Below are positions 37,751 through 47,350 of a stretch of 64,000 nt of DNA, one piece after another. The DNA comes from Chryseobacterium sp. (GTDB lineage Bacteria > Bacteroidota > Bacteroidia > Flavobacteriales > Weeksellaceae): the NCBI RefSeq assembly GCF_029240215.1, contig NZ_JARBTK010000002.1:612453-676452 (forward strand). Direction: 5' to 3'. A model generated the notes under the pieces. The model saw only the letters and a list, made by a program, of their open reading frames with translations, ran no database searches and was not told the DNA's origin. The first letter of the stretch is position 1, and the number at the start of each line of letters is the position of its first letter. A program made the position numbers and the translations under genes.

Positions 37751-38302
37751 ATGGAATATATAGCAAGACCCAAAAAAGCATATCATGAAACAATTGTTCC
37801 TGCAATGATGGAAGAATTCGGATATAAATCAGTGATGCAGGTACCAAGACTTGAGAAAATTATTTTATCTCAAGGTTTAGGTGACGCTACTGCTGATAAA
37901 AAAATCATTGATTATGCTGTTGAAGAACTTACAAATATTACCGGGCAAAAAGCCGTAGGTACTATTTCAAAAAAGGATGAAGCTGCATTTAAATTAAGAA
38001 AAGGTATGCCTGTGGGTGCTAAGGTAACTCTTAGAGCTAGCAAAATGTACGAATTCTTAGACAGATTGACTTCTTCTGCTTTACCACGTATTAGAGATTT
38101 TTCTGGTATCAAAGCTGATGGTTTCGATGGTAGAGGTAACTATAACTTAGGTATTACTGAGCAAATTATCTTCCCTGAAATCGTAATCGACAAAGTAAAG
38201 AAAATCCAGGGGATGGATATTACTTTCGTTACAACTGCGAAAACAGATAAAGAAGCTAAAGCATTATTAACTCACTTCGGTTTACCTTTCAAAAAGAACT
38301 AA
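37751..38302 (+). CDS. rplE: 50S ribosomal protein uL5
   Basis: 183 residues. Binds 5S rRNA in the central protuberance. Conserved: [28 protein letters not shown] and [20 protein letters not shown]. Confidence 0.98.
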   Translation: MEYIARPKKAYHETIVPAMMEEFGYKSVMQVPRLEKIILSQGLGDATADKKIIDYAVEELTNITGQKAVGTISKKDEAAFKLRKGMPVGAKVTLRASKMYEFLDRLTSSALPRIRDFSGIKADGFDGRGNYNLGITEQIIFPEIVIDKVKKIQGMDITFVTTAKTDKEAKALLTHFGLPFKKN

Positions 38303-38305
38303 GAA

Positions 38306-38575
38306 ATGGCTAAAGAATCAATGAAAGCGCGTGAGCGCAAAAGAGAAGCTACTGTAGCTAAATACGCTGAAAAAAGAAAAGCTCTTAAAGAAGCTGGTGA
38401 TTACGAAGGACTTCAAAAATTACCAAAAAACGCTTCACCTGTAAGATTACACAACAGATGTAAATTGACAGGCAGACCAAGAGGTTACATGAGAACCTTC
38501 GGTCTTTCAAGAGTAACTTTCAGAGAAATGGCCAACAATGGTCTTATCCCTGGAGTGAAAAAAGCTAGTTGGTAA
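38306..38575 (+). CDS. rpsN: 30S ribosomal protein uS14, zinc-independent form
   Basis: 89 residues, the long C-minus form of uS14: the four-Cys zinc knuckle of the short form is absent. Conserved: [25 protein letters not shown]. It is followed by an unusually long 142-bp gap with two hairpins before rpsH. Confidence 0.97.
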   Translation: MAKESMKARERKREATVAKYAEKRKALKEAGDYEGLQKLPKNASPVRLHNRCKLTGRPRGYMRTFGLSRVTFREMANNGLIPGVKKASW

Positions 38576-38624
38576 TAATTACTAATTAATCGAGGCAATT
38601 AAGTTGTTGAGATACTAAAGAAAT

Positions 38625-38660
38625 AAATATCAGACCGAAGTTTTCTGAAGTCTGATATTT
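38625..38660 (+). promoter_or_regulatory. Hairpin in the rpsN-rpsH gap
   Basis: Perfect 11-bp stem AAATATCAGAC / GTCTGATATTT with a 14-nt loop, followed by TAAT rather than a T-run. A second small hairpin (TGGTT / AACCA, 38684-38699) lies just downstream. Candidate processing site, attenuator or binding site for a ribosomal protein. Confidence 0.7.
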
Positions 38661-38717
38661 TAATCTTCAAGTCTTTTCAATACTGGTTGTCTTTAACCAA
38701 TAATTTAAAATAGAAAA

Positions 38718-39116
38718 ATGGTAACAGATCCAATTTCAGATTTCCTAACAAGAGTAAGGAACGCACAAAGCGCAGGCCACAAAGTGGTGGAAATTCCTGC
38801 ATCGAAAATCAAAAAGGAGCTTACGAAAATCTTATTTGATCAAGGGTATATCTTAAACTATAAGTTTGAAGATAGCGCTGTTCAAGGGACGATCAAAATC
38901 GCTCTTAAGTACGACAAGCAAACAAACAAGCCTGCAATCAAATCTATCCAGAGAGCTTCAAGACCAGGTCTAAGACAGTACAAAGGTTCTGCGGAACTTC
39001 CAAGAGTACTGAACGGTTTGGGTGTAGCAATTATCTCAACTTCTAGAGGAGTAATGACAGATAAGAAAGCTAGAGAAGAAAAAGTAGGCGGTGAAGTAAT
39101 CTGCTATGTTTATTAA
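38718..39116 (+). CDS. rpsH: 30S ribosomal protein uS8
   Basis: 132 residues. Binds the central domain of 16S rRNA; in E. coli it represses the spc operon by binding mRNA. Conserved: DPISDFLTRVRNAQSAGH at the N-terminus and GVAIISTSRGVMTDKKA near the C-terminus. Confidence 0.98.
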   Translation: MVTDPISDFLTRVRNAQSAGHKVVEIPASKIKKELTKILFDQGYILNYKFEDSAVQGTIKIALKYDKQTNKPAIKSIQRASRPGLRQYKGSAELPRVLNGLGVAIISTSRGVMTDKKAREEKVGGEVICYVY

Positions 39117-39133
39117 TTTTTAATCAAAGGAAA

Positions 39134-39679
39134 ATGTCAAGAATTGGTAAAGCAATTATAACAATTCCAGCTGGAGTTACTGTCACTGAAAAAGATGGCG
39201 TTGTAACTGTAAAAGGTCCTAAAGGAGAACTTACTCAGGAGCTTACAGAAGGAATTACTTTAGAACAAGAAGATGGAGTGCTTACATTCAGCAGACCATC
39301 TGATTCTAAACAACACAGAGCGCTTCACGGTTTGTACCGAGCGTTGATCAACAACATGATTATTGGAACCGCTGAAGGTTTCACTAAGAAGTTGGAATTA
39401 GTGGGAGTAGGATACAGAGCTTCTCACTCAGGTCAAAAACTTGAGTTAGCTTTAGGATTCTCTCACGGTATCGTATTAGAACTTCCAAAAGAAGTAGTAA
39501 TCGATACATTGACTGAGAAAGGTAAAAACCCAATTATTACTTTAACGTCTTTTGACAAGCAACTTCTTGGAATGGTAGCGGCAAAAATCCGTTCATTCAG
39601 AAAGCCTGAGCCATACAAAGGAAAAGGTGTAAGATTCGTAGGAGAAAATGTTAGACGTAAAGCTGGTAAATCTGCTTAA
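39134..39679 (+). CDS. rplF: 50S ribosomal protein uL6
   Basis: 181 residues, two homologous domains. Binds near the sarcin-ricin loop. Conserved: [16 protein letters not shown] and the C-terminal [20 protein letters not shown]. Confidence 0.98.
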   Translation: MSRIGKAIITIPAGVTVTEKDGVVTVKGPKGELTQELTEGITLEQEDGVLTFSRPSDSKQHRALHGLYRALINNMIIGTAEGFTKKLELVGVGYRASHSGQKLELALGFSHGIVLELPKEVVIDTLTEKGKNPIITLTSFDKQLLGMVAAKIRSFRKPEPYKGKGVRFVGENVRRKAGKSA

Positions 39680-39693
39680 TAAATTTTAAGAAA

Positions 39694-40047
39694 ATGGCAC
39701 TAAGTAAATTAGAAAAAAGAATAAGAATAAAAAGAAGAGTAAGAGGGAAAATCTCTGGATCTTCTGAATTGCCAAGATTATCTGTATACAAGAGTAATAA
39801 GGAAATTTACGCTCAGTTAATAGACGATAAAGATGGTAAAACTTTGGCTTCAGCTTCTTCGAGAGAAAAAGGTGTAGATGCTAAAGGTACTAAAAGTGAA
39901 ATTTCTGCTGCTGTAGGTAAAGCTATTGCTGCTAAAGCTATTGCTGCTGGAATTGAAGCTATTGTATTTGATAGAAACGGTTTCGTATATCACGGTAGAG
40001 TTAAGGCTCTGGCTGATGGTGCGAGAGAAGGAGGACTTAAATTCTAA
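39694..40047 (+). CDS. rplR: 50S ribosomal protein uL18
   Basis: 117 residues. Binds 5S rRNA with uL5. Conserved: [20 protein letters not shown] and [20 protein letters not shown]. Confidence 0.97.
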   Translation: MALSKLEKRIRIKRRVRGKISGSSELPRLSVYKSNKEIYAQLIDDKDGKTLASASSREKGVDAKGTKSEISAAVGKAIAAKAIAAGIEAIVFDRNGFVYHGRVKALADGAREGGLKF

Positions 40048-40066
40048 TCATTAAATTTCGGAAAAT

Positions 40067-40588
40067 ATGTTAGGACTAGATAATATAGAAAGAGTAAAAC
40101 CGGGAGGATTAGAATTAAAAGATCGTCTCGTATCCGTAAACAGGGTAACAAAAGTAACTAAAGGGGGTAGAGCTTTCGGATTTTCTGCAATTGTTGTTGT
40201 AGGAGACGAGAATGGTACTATCGGTTTTGGCTTAGGAAAATCTAAAGAGGTAGCTTCTGCTATTGCTAAAGCAGTAGAAGATGCTAAGAAAAATCTTGTA
40301 AAAGTTCCTGTAATGAACCATACAATTCCTCACCAGACTACTGCAAGATACGGTGGTGCAGATATCTTCTTGAGACCTGCTTCTCACGGTACAGGTCTTA
40401 TCGCCGGTGGTGCGGTAAGAGCGGTATTAGAGTCTGCTGGTATTCATGACATCCTTTCAAAATCTAAAGGATCTTCAAACCCTCACAATGTGGTAAAGGC
40501 AACTTTCAAAGCATTGTTAGACATCAGAAGACCAGAAGAAATTGCAAGAATGAGAGGAGTTTCTCTAAGTAAAGTGTTTAACGGTTAA
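40067..40588 (+). CDS. rpsE: 30S ribosomal protein uS5
   Basis: 173 residues. Contributes to decoding accuracy and helicase activity at mRNA entry. Conserved: [20 protein letters not shown] and [20 protein letters not shown], with the spectinomycin-loop region [10 protein letters not shown] intact. Confidence 0.98.
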   Translation: MLGLDNIERVKPGGLELKDRLVSVNRVTKVTKGGRAFGFSAIVVVGDENGTIGFGLGKSKEVASAIAKAVEDAKKNLVKVPVMNHTIPHQTTARYGGADIFLRPASHGTGLIAGGAVRAVLESAGIHDILSKSKGSSNPHNVVKATFKALLDIRRPEEIARMRGVSLSKVFNG

Positions 40589-40598
40589 TAAATATACA

Positions 40599-40775
40599 AT
40601 GGCAACAATTAAAGTAAAACAAGTAAGAAGCGCTATTGGTAGAACAAAAACCCAAAAGAGAACGCTTGAAGCATTAGGATTTAAGAAACTTCACCAAGTT
40701 GTAGAGCACGAAGCTACTCCTTCTATTTTAGGAATGATAGCTGCAGTTAGTCACTTACTTGAAGTTCAAAAATAA
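40599..40775 (+). CDS. rpmD: 50S ribosomal protein uL30
   Basis: 58 residues. Start ATG 40599, stop TAA 40773-40775, located between rpsE and rplO as expected. The sequence opens MATIKVKQVRSAIGRTKTQK and includes RTLEALGFKKLHQVVEHEAT, which is characteristic of uL30. Confidence 0.97.
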   Translation: MATIKVKQVRSAIGRTKTQKRTLEALGFKKLHQVVEHEATPSILGMIAAVSHLLEVQK

Positions 40776-40794
40776 TTTTTAAAATAATTTTAAA

Positions 40795-41244
40795 ATGAAT
40801 TTAAACAACATAAGACCTGCTGCAGGATCTACTTTTAGTTCAAAAAGAATTGGTAGAGGACAAGGTAGTGGAAGAGGTGGTACATCTACCAAAGGTCACA
40901 AAGGTCAGAAAGCAAGAGCTGGTTATTCTCAGAAAATAGGTTTCGAAGGTGGACAGATGCCTTTACAAAGAAGATTACCTAAATTCGGTTTCAAAAACGT
41001 AAACAGAAAAGAGTATAGAGCAATCAACCTGGATGATATTCAAAACTTAATTGATACTAAATCTTTAACAGGAGATATTACAAAAGAAGTTTTGGTACAA
41101 AACGGTTTGGCTACTAAGAACGAAATAGTGAAAATTATGGGTAGAGGAGAATTGAAATCTGCGGTTTCAATTTCTGCTGACAAGTTCACTAAATCTGCTG
41201 AAGAGCTTATCTCTAAAGTAGGTGGAAAAGCAATTACCTTATAA
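40795..41244 (+). CDS. rplO: 50S ribosomal protein uL15
   Basis: 149 residues. Late-assembly 50S protein with a Gly/Arg-rich N-terminus (KRIGRGQGSGRGGTSTKGHK) and the conserved FEGGQMPLQRRLPKFGF. Confidence 0.98.
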   Translation: MNLNNIRPAAGSTFSSKRIGRGQGSGRGGTSTKGHKGQKARAGYSQKIGFEGGQMPLQRRLPKFGFKNVNRKEYRAINLDDIQNLIDTKSLTGDITKEVLVQNGLATKNEIVKIMGRGELKSAVSISADKFTKSAEELISKVGGKAITL

Positions 41245-41252
41245 TATTACTA

Positions 41253-42632
41253 ATGAAAGAATTTATACAAACCCTTAAGAATATTTGGAGCCTTAAAGAA
41301 TTAAGAGATAAAATTCTCTTCACTTTAGGTATTATCCTTGTGTATAGATTCGCATCTTTCATCTCTTTACCTGCGATTAATCTTGCAGAAGTAGGAGATC
41401 TCTTAGAGCATTATAAAAATCAAGGCGGTAACAAGCAAGGAGCAGGTCTCCTTGGCTTGCTTTCGTCGTTTACGGGTGGGGCTTTCAGCCACGCTTCCGT
41501 GATGGCGTTAGGTATCATGCCTTACATTTCTGCTTCTATTATTGTTCAGTTGATGGGGATGGCTATTCCTTATCTTCAGAAACTTCAAAAAGACGGAGAA
41601 TCGGGTAGAAATACATTGAATCAGATTACTAGATGGTTAACGATTGGGGTTTGTCTTGTACAGGCACCTTCTTATTTAACTTCTATTACTCAGTTATTCT
41701 TACCGTATGCTCAGTTCCAGTCTGCATATTTTGTAGATCCGAACTCTATCATGTTCTGGTTGCCAAGTATTGTAATCTTGGTTGCAGGTTCTGTATTTGC
41801 AATGTGGTTAGGTGAAAAAATTACCGATAAAGGTATTGGAAATGGTATTTCTATCCTTATTATGGTAGGTATTTTATCTAGATTACCGGAAGCATTTGTA
41901 CAGGAAATCGCAGTACAGAACGGAAAAGGAGGATTAGGATCAATCATGATATTGATTGAAGTAATATTCTGGATGCTGGTTGTTCTTTTAGCAGTAGTAT
42001 TATCTGTTGCGGTAAGAAAAATCCCTATTCAGTATGTAAGCAGAGCTCAGGCAAGAGGAGGTGTAAACAAAAATCTTATGCAGGGAGCAAGACAGTGGAT
42101 TCCATTAAAAGTAAATGCGGCTGGGGTTATGCCGATCATTTTTGCTCAGGCATTAATGTTCGTACCTGGTTTATTGACAAAATTTGATGAGTCTAATACT
42201 TTTCTTGCAGGTTTCAAGAATGTTTTTAGCTGGCAGTACAATGTATTGTTCGCACTATTAATTATTATCTTTTCATTTTTCTATACCGCAATTACAATTC
42301 CGGTGAACCAAATGGCTGATGATTTAAAGAGAAACGGAGGTTTGGTACCGAAGGTAAGACCAGGTAAAGAGACAGCTGATTATTTAGATGACATTTTATC
42401 AAAAATTACCTTGCCGGGTGCAATATTTTTATCTATCTTTGCAGTCCTTCCGGCAATAGTGCATGGAAGTCTTGTTCAGACAGATGCGTTTGCCTTATTT
42501 TTTGGGGGAACTTCGTTGCTAATTATGGTTGGGGTGGTATTAGATACTGTTCAACAGATTAACACTTATCTGCTGAATCATCATTATGATGGCTTAATGC
42601 AGTCTAAACTATCAAGATCGACTGGATATTAA
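41253..42632 (+). CDS. secY: Preprotein translocase subunit SecY
   Basis: 459 residues with ten predicted transmembrane helices. It forms the protein-conducting channel with SecE and SecG. Signature segments are FSHASVMALGIMPYISASI, LQKDGESGRNTLNQITR and IPVNQMADDLKRNGGLVPKV. It lies 8 bp after rplO and 3 bp before infA. Confidence 0.98.
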   Translation: MKEFIQTLKNIWSLKELRDKILFTLGIILVYRFASFISLPAINLAEVGDLLEHYKNQGGNKQGAGLLGLLSSFTGGAFSHASVMALGIMPYISASIIVQLMGMAIPYLQKLQKDGESGRNTLNQITRWLTIGVCLVQAPSYLTSITQLFLPYAQFQSAYFVDPNSIMFWLPSIVILVAGSVFAMWLGEKITDKGIGNGISILIMVGILSRLPEAFVQEIAVQNGKGGLGSIMILIEVIFWMLVVLLAVVLSVAVRKIPIQYVSRAQARGGVNKNLMQGARQWIPLKVNAAGVMPIIFAQALMFVPGLLTKFDESNTFLAGFKNVFSWQYNVLFALLIIIFSFFYTAITIPVNQMADDLKRNGGLVPKVRPGKETADYLDDILSKITLPGAIFLSIFAVLPAIVHGSLVQTDAFALFFGGTSLLIMVGVVLDTVQQINTYLLNHHYDGLMQSKLSRSTGY

Positions 42633-42635
42633 TTT

Positions 42636-42851
42636 ATGGCAAAACAAAAACATATTGAACAGGATGGCGTTATTACGGAAGCACTTTCGAACGCCCAGTT
42701 CCGTGTAGAGCTAGAAAATGGGCATATACTTATCGCTCATATTTCTGGTAAAATGAGAATGCATTATATTAAACTTTTACCTGGTGATAAGGTAAAACTA
42801 GAAATGTCTCCTTACGATTTAACAAAAGGGAGAATTACATTTAGATATTAA
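42636..42851 (+). CDS. infA: Translation initiation factor IF-1
   Basis: 71 residues, an OB fold that occupies the A site during initiation. Conserved: [20 protein letters not shown] and [21 protein letters not shown] 114-bp gap with a strong hairpin follows. Confidence 0.98.
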   Translation: MAKQKHIEQDGVITEALSNAQFRVELENGHILIAHISGKMRMHYIKLLPGDKVKLEMSPYDLTKGRITFRY

Positions 42852-42858
42852 ACAACCG

Positions 42859-42889
42859 CCAAATGGAATCTTCTGATCTCCATTTGGCT
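42859..42889 (+). promoter_or_regulatory. Hairpin between infA and rpmJ
   Basis: Perfect 10-bp stem GCCAAATGGA / TCCATTTGGC with an 11-nt loop. No T-run follows, so this is not a standard terminator. Downstream, two similar A/T-rich copies (AAAAAATAAATAT...AAATG) lie about 50 bp apart, the second containing the rpmJ start. Confidence 0.7.
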
Positions 42890-42965
42890 ATTGTTAAAAA
42901 ATAAATATATTTTAAATGTAATCGGAAGATTATGTTTGATTATAGAAAAAAAATAAATATTTCAA

Positions 42966-43082
42966 ATGAAAGTTAGAGCATCAATTAAAAAAAGAAGTGC
43001 TGATTGCAAAATCGTTCGCAGAAAAGGCGTTCTGTTTGTAATCAACAAGAAGAACCCAAAATTTAAACAAAGACAAGGCTAA
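42966..43082 (+). CDS. rpmJ: 50S ribosomal protein bL36, zinc-independent form
   Basis: 38 residues, ATG 42966 to TAA 43082, in its usual place between infA and rpsM. The fold sequence ([20 protein letters not shown]) is clear, but the Cys3-His zinc site is reduced to one Cys: C14 remains, while the other ligand positions are S11, N27 and F33. It is therefore a C-minus bL36. Confidence 0.96.
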   Translation: MKVRASIKKRSADCKIVRRKGVLFVINKKNPKFKQRQG

Positions 43083-43085
43083 ATT

Positions 43086-43463
43086 ATGGCGAGAATTTCA
43101 GGTATTGATTTACCAAAAAACAAAAGAGGTGTTATCGGTTTAACTTACATCTACGGAATTGGAAGAAGCACATCTTCAGAAATCCTTAAGAACGCCGGTA
43201 TCAGCGAAGACAAGAAAGTCAACGAATGGAATGACGATGAATTGGCTGCAATCAGAAATTACATCACTGAAAACATTAAAGTAGAAGGTGAGCTTAGATC
43301 TGAAGTGCAATTGAACATTAAGCGATTAATGGACATAGGATGCCAACGAGGAATACGTCACAGACTAGGACTACCTTTAAGAGGCCAGAGAACGAAAAAC
43401 AACTCGAGAACCCGTAAAGGAAAGAGAAAAACAGTTGCTAACAAGAAAAAAGCAAGTAAATAA
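43086..43463 (+). CDS. rpsM: 30S ribosomal protein uS13
   Basis: 125 residues. Head protein that bridges the subunits and contacts P-site tRNA. Conserved: [20 protein letters not shown] and [20 protein letters not shown]. Confidence 0.98.
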   Translation: MARISGIDLPKNKRGVIGLTYIYGIGRSTSSEILKNAGISEDKKVNEWNDDELAAIRNYITENIKVEGELRSEVQLNIKRLMDIGCQRGIRHRLGLPLRGQRTKNNSRTRKGKRKTVANKKKASK

Positions 43464-43475
43464 TCGTTAGGAATT

Positions 43476-43865
43476 ATGGCAAAACAAAGTAAAGTAGTTA
43501 AAAAAAGAAAAGTAAAAGTTGAAGCTATTGGTGAAGCGCATATTCAGGCTTCTTTCAATAATATCATCATTTCTTTAACAAATAAAAACGGAGAAGTTAT
43601 CTCTTGGGCATCTGCCGGTAAAATGGGGTTCAGAGGTTCTAAAAAGAACACTCCTTTTGCTGCTCAAATGGCAGCTGAGAATTGCTCTAACGTAGCTCAC
43701 GAAGCTGGTTTAAGAAGAGTAAAGGTGTATGTGAAAGGTCCGGGTGCAGGTAGAGAATCTGCTATCAGAACTATTCACAATTCAGGTATCGAGGTGAGCG
43801 AAATTATTGACGTTACTCCTATGCCGCACAATGGATGTAGACCACCAAAAAGAAGAAGAGTTTAA
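43476..43865 (+). CDS. rpsK: 30S ribosomal protein uS11
   Basis: 129 residues. Forms part of the mRNA exit platform. Conserved: [20 protein letters not shown] and the C-terminal [18 protein letters not shown]. Confidence 0.98.
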   Translation: MAKQSKVVKKRKVKVEAIGEAHIQASFNNIIISLTNKNGEVISWASAGKMGFRGSKKNTPFAAQMAAENCSNVAHEAGLRRVKVYVKGPGAGRESAIRTIHNSGIEVSEIIDVTPMPHNGCRPPKRRRV

Positions 43866-43884
43866 TTTTTAGAATTTACCCATT

Positions 43885-44493
43885 ATGGCAAGATATATTG
43901 GACCTAAAACTAAGATTGCTAGAAAGTTTGGCGCTGCAATCTACGGAGATGATAAAAACTTCGAGAAAAGAAAAAACCAACCGCCAGGACAACACGGTCC
44001 TAACAAAAGAAGAGGTGCTAAAAAATCAGAATACGCAGTTCAGCTAGCTGAAAAACAAAAAGCTAAATATACTTACGGTATTTTAGAAAGACAGTTTGCT
44101 AACTTATTTGAAAAAGCACACAGAAGTAAAGGTGTAACAGGTGAAGTTTTATTACAGCTTTGCGAATCAAGATTGGATAACGTTGTATACAGATTAGGTT
44201 TTGCTAAAACCAGAGCTGGTGCAAGACAGTTGACTTCTCACAGACACATCACAGTGAATGGTGAGATCCTTAACATCCCTTCTTATTTGGTAAAAGCAGG
44301 TGATGTAATCGCTGTAAGAGAGAAATCAAAATCTCTTGAAGTAATTACTGATTCTTTAGCTTCTAAAGCAAACTACGAGTGGTTACAATTCAACGATGAG
44401 AAAAAGCAAGGTACTTTCGTATCTGCTCCTGAGAGAATCCAAATCCCGGAAGACATCAAGGAACAGCTTATCGTCGAACTTTACTCTAAATAA
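43885..44493 (+). CDS. rpsD: 30S ribosomal protein uS4
   Basis: 202 residues. Primary 16S-binding protein; represses the alpha operon in E. coli. Has the S4 RNA-binding domain ([32 protein letters not shown]). Confidence 0.98.
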   Translation: MARYIGPKTKIARKFGAAIYGDDKNFEKRKNQPPGQHGPNKRRGAKKSEYAVQLAEKQKAKYTYGILERQFANLFEKAHRSKGVTGEVLLQLCESRLDNVVYRLGFAKTRAGARQLTSHRHITVNGEILNIPSYLVKAGDVIAVREKSKSLEVITDSLASKANYEWLQFNDEKKQGTFVSAPERIQIPEDIKEQLIVELYSK

Positions 44494-44526
44494 TTTTTTA
44501 ATCAAATTTTTGCTCAACCCAATAAT

Positions 44527-45522
44527 ATGGCAATTTTACAATTCATAAAACCCGATAAAGTAATTCTACTTAACTCTGATGAATTTAAAGGTCAATTCGA
44601 ATTCAGACCTCTAGAACCAGGTTTCGGGCTTACAATCGGTAATGCTTTGAGAAGAGTGTTGCTTTCTTCTCTGGAAGGATACGCTATTTCATCTATCAAA
44701 ATAGAAGGTGTAGAGCACGAATTTTCAACGATTCCAGGAGTAATAGAAGACGTTACCGAAATTATTCTTAACCTTAAGCAGGTAAGATTAAAAGCTACAG
44801 CAGAAAACCAGACTAACGAACAGGTTGTTGCTAAAGTTTCCGGTCAAACTGTAATTACTGCTGGTGATTTAGGTAAATCAATCAACGGTTTTGAGATTCT
44901 TAATCCAGAATTGTTGATCTGTAACTTAAACTCAGATGTAACTTTCGAAATCACGTTTAATATAGAAAAAGGAAGAGGGTATGTACCTTCTGATCTTAAC
45001 AAGTCAAACAATGCACCTGTAGGTACTATTGCTATCGACTCTATTTTTACGCCAATCAAGAAAGTGCAGTACAGCATTGAAAATTATCGTGTAGAGCAAA
45101 AAACAGACTACGAAAAATTAGTATTAGATATTGAAACTGACGGTTCTATAAGCCCTCAGAATGCTTTAACAGAAGCTTCTAAGATATTGATTTATCACTT
45201 CATGTTGTTCTCTGATGAGAGAATCACTCTAGAAACTGAAGCTGTAAAGGCATCTATCCAATACGATGAGGAAACTCTTCACACAAGACAACTTCTTAAG
45301 TCTAAATTAGCAGATATGGATCTTTCTGTAAGAGCCCTGAACTGTCTGAAAGCGGCTGAAGTTGAAACATTGGGAGAATTGGTTTCTTACAGTAAGTCTG
45401 ATTTGATGAAATTCAGAAATTTTGGTAAAAAATCTTTGACAGAACTAGAAGAATTAGTGCATTCAAAAGGTCTTAACTTCGGTTTCGACGTTGCAAAATA
45501 TAAATTAGACGCTGATAATTAA
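44527..45522 (+). CDS. rpoA: RNA polymerase alpha subunit
   Basis: 331 residues. The N-terminal assembly domain ([20 protein letters not shown]) is followed by the C-terminal DNA-binding domain ([19 protein letters not shown] segment [18 protein letters not shown], then [16 protein letters not shown]). Typical length; located between rpsD and rplQ as usual. Confidence 0.98.
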   Translation: MAILQFIKPDKVILLNSDEFKGQFEFRPLEPGFGLTIGNALRRVLLSSLEGYAISSIKIEGVEHEFSTIPGVIEDVTEIILNLKQVRLKATAENQTNEQVVAKVSGQTVITAGDLGKSINGFEILNPELLICNLNSDVTFEITFNIEKGRGYVPSDLNKSNNAPVGTIAIDSIFTPIKKVQYSIENYRVEQKTDYEKLVLDIETDGSISPQNALTEASKILIYHFMLFSDERITLETEAVKASIQYDEETLHTRQLLKSKLADMDLSVRALNCLKAAEVETLGELVSYSKSDLMKFRNFGKKSLTELEELVHSKGLNFGFDVAKYKLDADN

Positions 45523-45528
45523 ATAATA

Positions 45529-46050
45529 ATGAGACACGGTAAAAAATTCAATCACTTAGGAAGAACAGCTTCTCACAGAAGCGCGTTACTTTCTAATATG
45601 GCTTGTTCTCTGATTGAGCATAAAAGAATCAACACTACTGTAGCTAAAGCTAAAGCTTTAAGAGTATATGTTGAGCCTCTATTAACAAAAGCAAAAGAAG
45701 ATACTACACACAACAGAAGAATTGTTTTTTCATATCTTCAAAGTAAAGAAGCGGTTACTGAATTATTCAGAACTGTAGCTCCTAAAATCGCTGAAAGAAA
45801 CGGTGGTTACACGAGAATCATCAAGACTGGTTTCAGACCTGGTGATGCTGCAGATACTGCTCTTATTGAGTTAGTTGACTTCAATGAGCTTTATAATCCT
45901 AATGCTGAGGAGAAAAAGACGACAAGAAGAAGTAGAAGATCTGCTTCTACTGCAAAAGTAGCTGTTGAAGCTCCTGCAGTAGTAGAAGAAAAAGTTGAAG
46001 AGCCTAAGGCAGAAGCAACTGATTCTACTGAAGAAAAAGCTGGTGAATAA
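45529..46050 (+). CDS. rplQ: 50S ribosomal protein bL17
   Basis: 173 residues. The bL17 domain occupies ~1-125 ([20 protein letters not shown]). About 50 extra residues follow: a basic patch ([13 protein letters not shown]), then an Ala/Val/Glu-rich acidic tail. Such tails occur in flavobacterial bL17 proteins. Last gene of the cluster, followed by a strong terminator. Confidence 0.97.
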   Translation: MRHGKKFNHLGRTASHRSALLSNMACSLIEHKRINTTVAKAKALRVYVEPLLTKAKEDTTHNRRIVFSYLQSKEAVTELFRTVAPKIAERNGGYTRIIKTGFRPGDAADTALIELVDFNELYNPNAEEKKTTRRSRRSASTAKVAVEAPAVVEEKVEEPKAEATDSTEEKAGE

Positions 46051-46070
46051 TATTCATTCAGATATATAAA

Positions 46071-46101
46071 AAAACCGCTCAGATTTCTGAGCGGTTTTTT
46101 T
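46071..46101. terminator. Bidirectional terminator after rplQ
   Basis: 12-bp stem AAAACCGCTCAG / CTGAGCGGTTTT with an ATTT loop and a T-run to 46101, between the convergent rplQ and lipoprotein genes. Confidence 0.93.
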
Positions 46102-46106
46102 GTGTT

Positions 46107-46532
46107 TTATATTTTGGTTTTTACCAATTCTATAATGTTGTCACCTTGATGAAGAATCAGGCTGTCTCCTTTTACTGTTGCTTTCATCTCTGCTTTTTCA
46201 TAAGTAGTTTCAGTTCCGGTTGATTTTACTTTATCCAGAATAAATGTTTTTTTATTACTGGTAATAGAAACATTACTCTCTTTCGGATCGTAATTGTAAA
46301 CAACTTTTACTAATGCTCCGTCAGTAGCTTTATAAACATAATCTGTTTTGATGGTCTTTTTACCGTTTACATCTACATTGTATCCGATCGTAGAATCTAC
46401 TTTTCCGTTGTCGGCAAGAATGATCTGCTCCGAAGAATCACCTTTTAGAATGCCTTTATTTCCGCTCTCATTTTTGCAGCTTATTAAAGATAAAGCGACA
46501 AAAGACGCAGCGATGAGAATTTCTTTTTTCAT
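46107..46532 (-). CDS. Putative lipoprotein, unknown function
   Basis: 141 residues with a lipoprotein signal (ASFVALSLISC, Cys19). The mature part is beta-rich with alternating polar and hydrophobic residues (GYNVDVNGKKTIKTDYVYK), perhaps a small beta-barrel. No family recognised. Convergent with rplQ across the shared terminator and divergent from the response-regulator gene. Confidence 0.8.
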   Translation of the reverse strand: MKKEILIAASFVALSLISCKNESGNKGILKGDSSEQIILADNGKVDSTIGYNVDVNGKKTIKTDYVYKATDGALVKVVYNYDPKESNVSITSNKKTFILDKVKSTGTETTYEKAEMKATVKGDSLILHQGDNIIELVKTKI

Positions 46533-46643
46533 TAAGTTTATTTTTGAAATTATTAATTTGAAATTAATCTTCTATATATAGAATTTTCATTAAATTTAAG
46601 AAAAACAAAAAACAAACCAATAACTGTTAAACTCAAAATTTAA

Positions 46644-46663
46644 AATTACACAAAAGTGTAATT
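46644..46663. promoter_or_regulatory. Candidate operator: AATTACAC-AAAA-GTGTAATT
   Basis: Perfect 8-bp inverted repeat with a 4-bp spacer, 50 bp upstream of the response regulator start. The half-site GTGTAATTG recurs at 49607-49615, in front of the next gene block. That is consistent with a binding site for the LuxR-type regulator, but this is inference. Confidence 0.5.
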
Positions 46664-46712
46664 GTTTCTGCTTTGTTTTCTGTTGAAATTTGTCTTAAAG
46701 AAATCAATAAAC

Positions 46713-47345
46713 ATGAGCATTTCCATAGCCATAGTAGAAGACGAAAAAAACTACAACAATGCGTTGAAGAAAGTGATCGATTACCAAACAGATATGAAGG
46801 TGATCGCTCAGTTTTTTGACGGAAATGCTGCTCTCAAAAATTTATCTGATCTTTCTCCCGATGTAGTCATGATGGATATCCAACTTCAGGATATGCTAGG
46901 AATTGACATTATCGGAAAGTTGAAAAAAGATATGCCCACAACTCAATTCATCATGTGTACAAGCTTTGAGAATGACGAAATGATTTTCAATTCTCTAAAA
47001 GCCGGAGCAATGGGTTATCTCATCAAAGGAGAAAGCATGGATAAGATTCTTTCTTCAATAAGAGATGTATACAACGGTGGTGCCCCGATGAGTTTTTCAA
47101 TTGCCAGAAGAGTTTTAACTCATTTTGAAAGGAAATCAATTGAAGTGAAAGACTTTGAAGAGCTTACAAAACGCGAAACTGAAATCGTAGAACTTTTGTC
47201 TCAGGGACTTTTATACAAAGAGATTGCAGATAAAATATTTGTAAGCATTGATACCGTAAAAAAACATGTCGGAAATATATACAGAAAGCTTCACGTAAAC
47301 AATAAAGTGGAGGCTATTAATAAATTTAACCATTTTAAAAACTAG
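46713..47345 (+). CDS. LuxR/NarL-family response regulator
   Basis: 210 residues. Start at ATG 46713 (MSISIAIVEDEKN); an upstream frame opening at 46662 adds 17 residues unlike any receiver domain. Receiver domain ~1-120 with acidic pocket E9-D10 and phospho-acceptor D55 (PDVVMMDIQ), switch T/S (MCTSFEND) and K in YLIKGES. The LuxR HTH is at ~150-208 (LTKRETEIVELLSQGLLYKE, ADKIFVSIDTVKKHVGNIYR). The cognate kinase is probably the HisKA_3 gene three genes downstream. Confidence 0.93.
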   Translation: MSISIAIVEDEKNYNNALKKVIDYQTDMKVIAQFFDGNAALKNLSDLSPDVVMMDIQLQDMLGIDIIGKLKKDMPTTQFIMCTSFENDEMIFNSLKAGAMGYLIKGESMDKILSSIRDVYNGGAPMSFSIARRVLTHFERKSIEVKDFEELTKRETEIVELLSQGLLYKEIADKIFVSIDTVKKHVGNIYRKLHVNNKVEAINKFNHFKN

Positions 47346-47350
47346 AAATC

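Noticed and set aside
46662..46712. Upstream extension of the response regulator (17 extra residues)
   Set aside because: The extra part is hydrophobic, overlaps the palindromic site, and receiver domains normally begin right at SISIAIVEDE.
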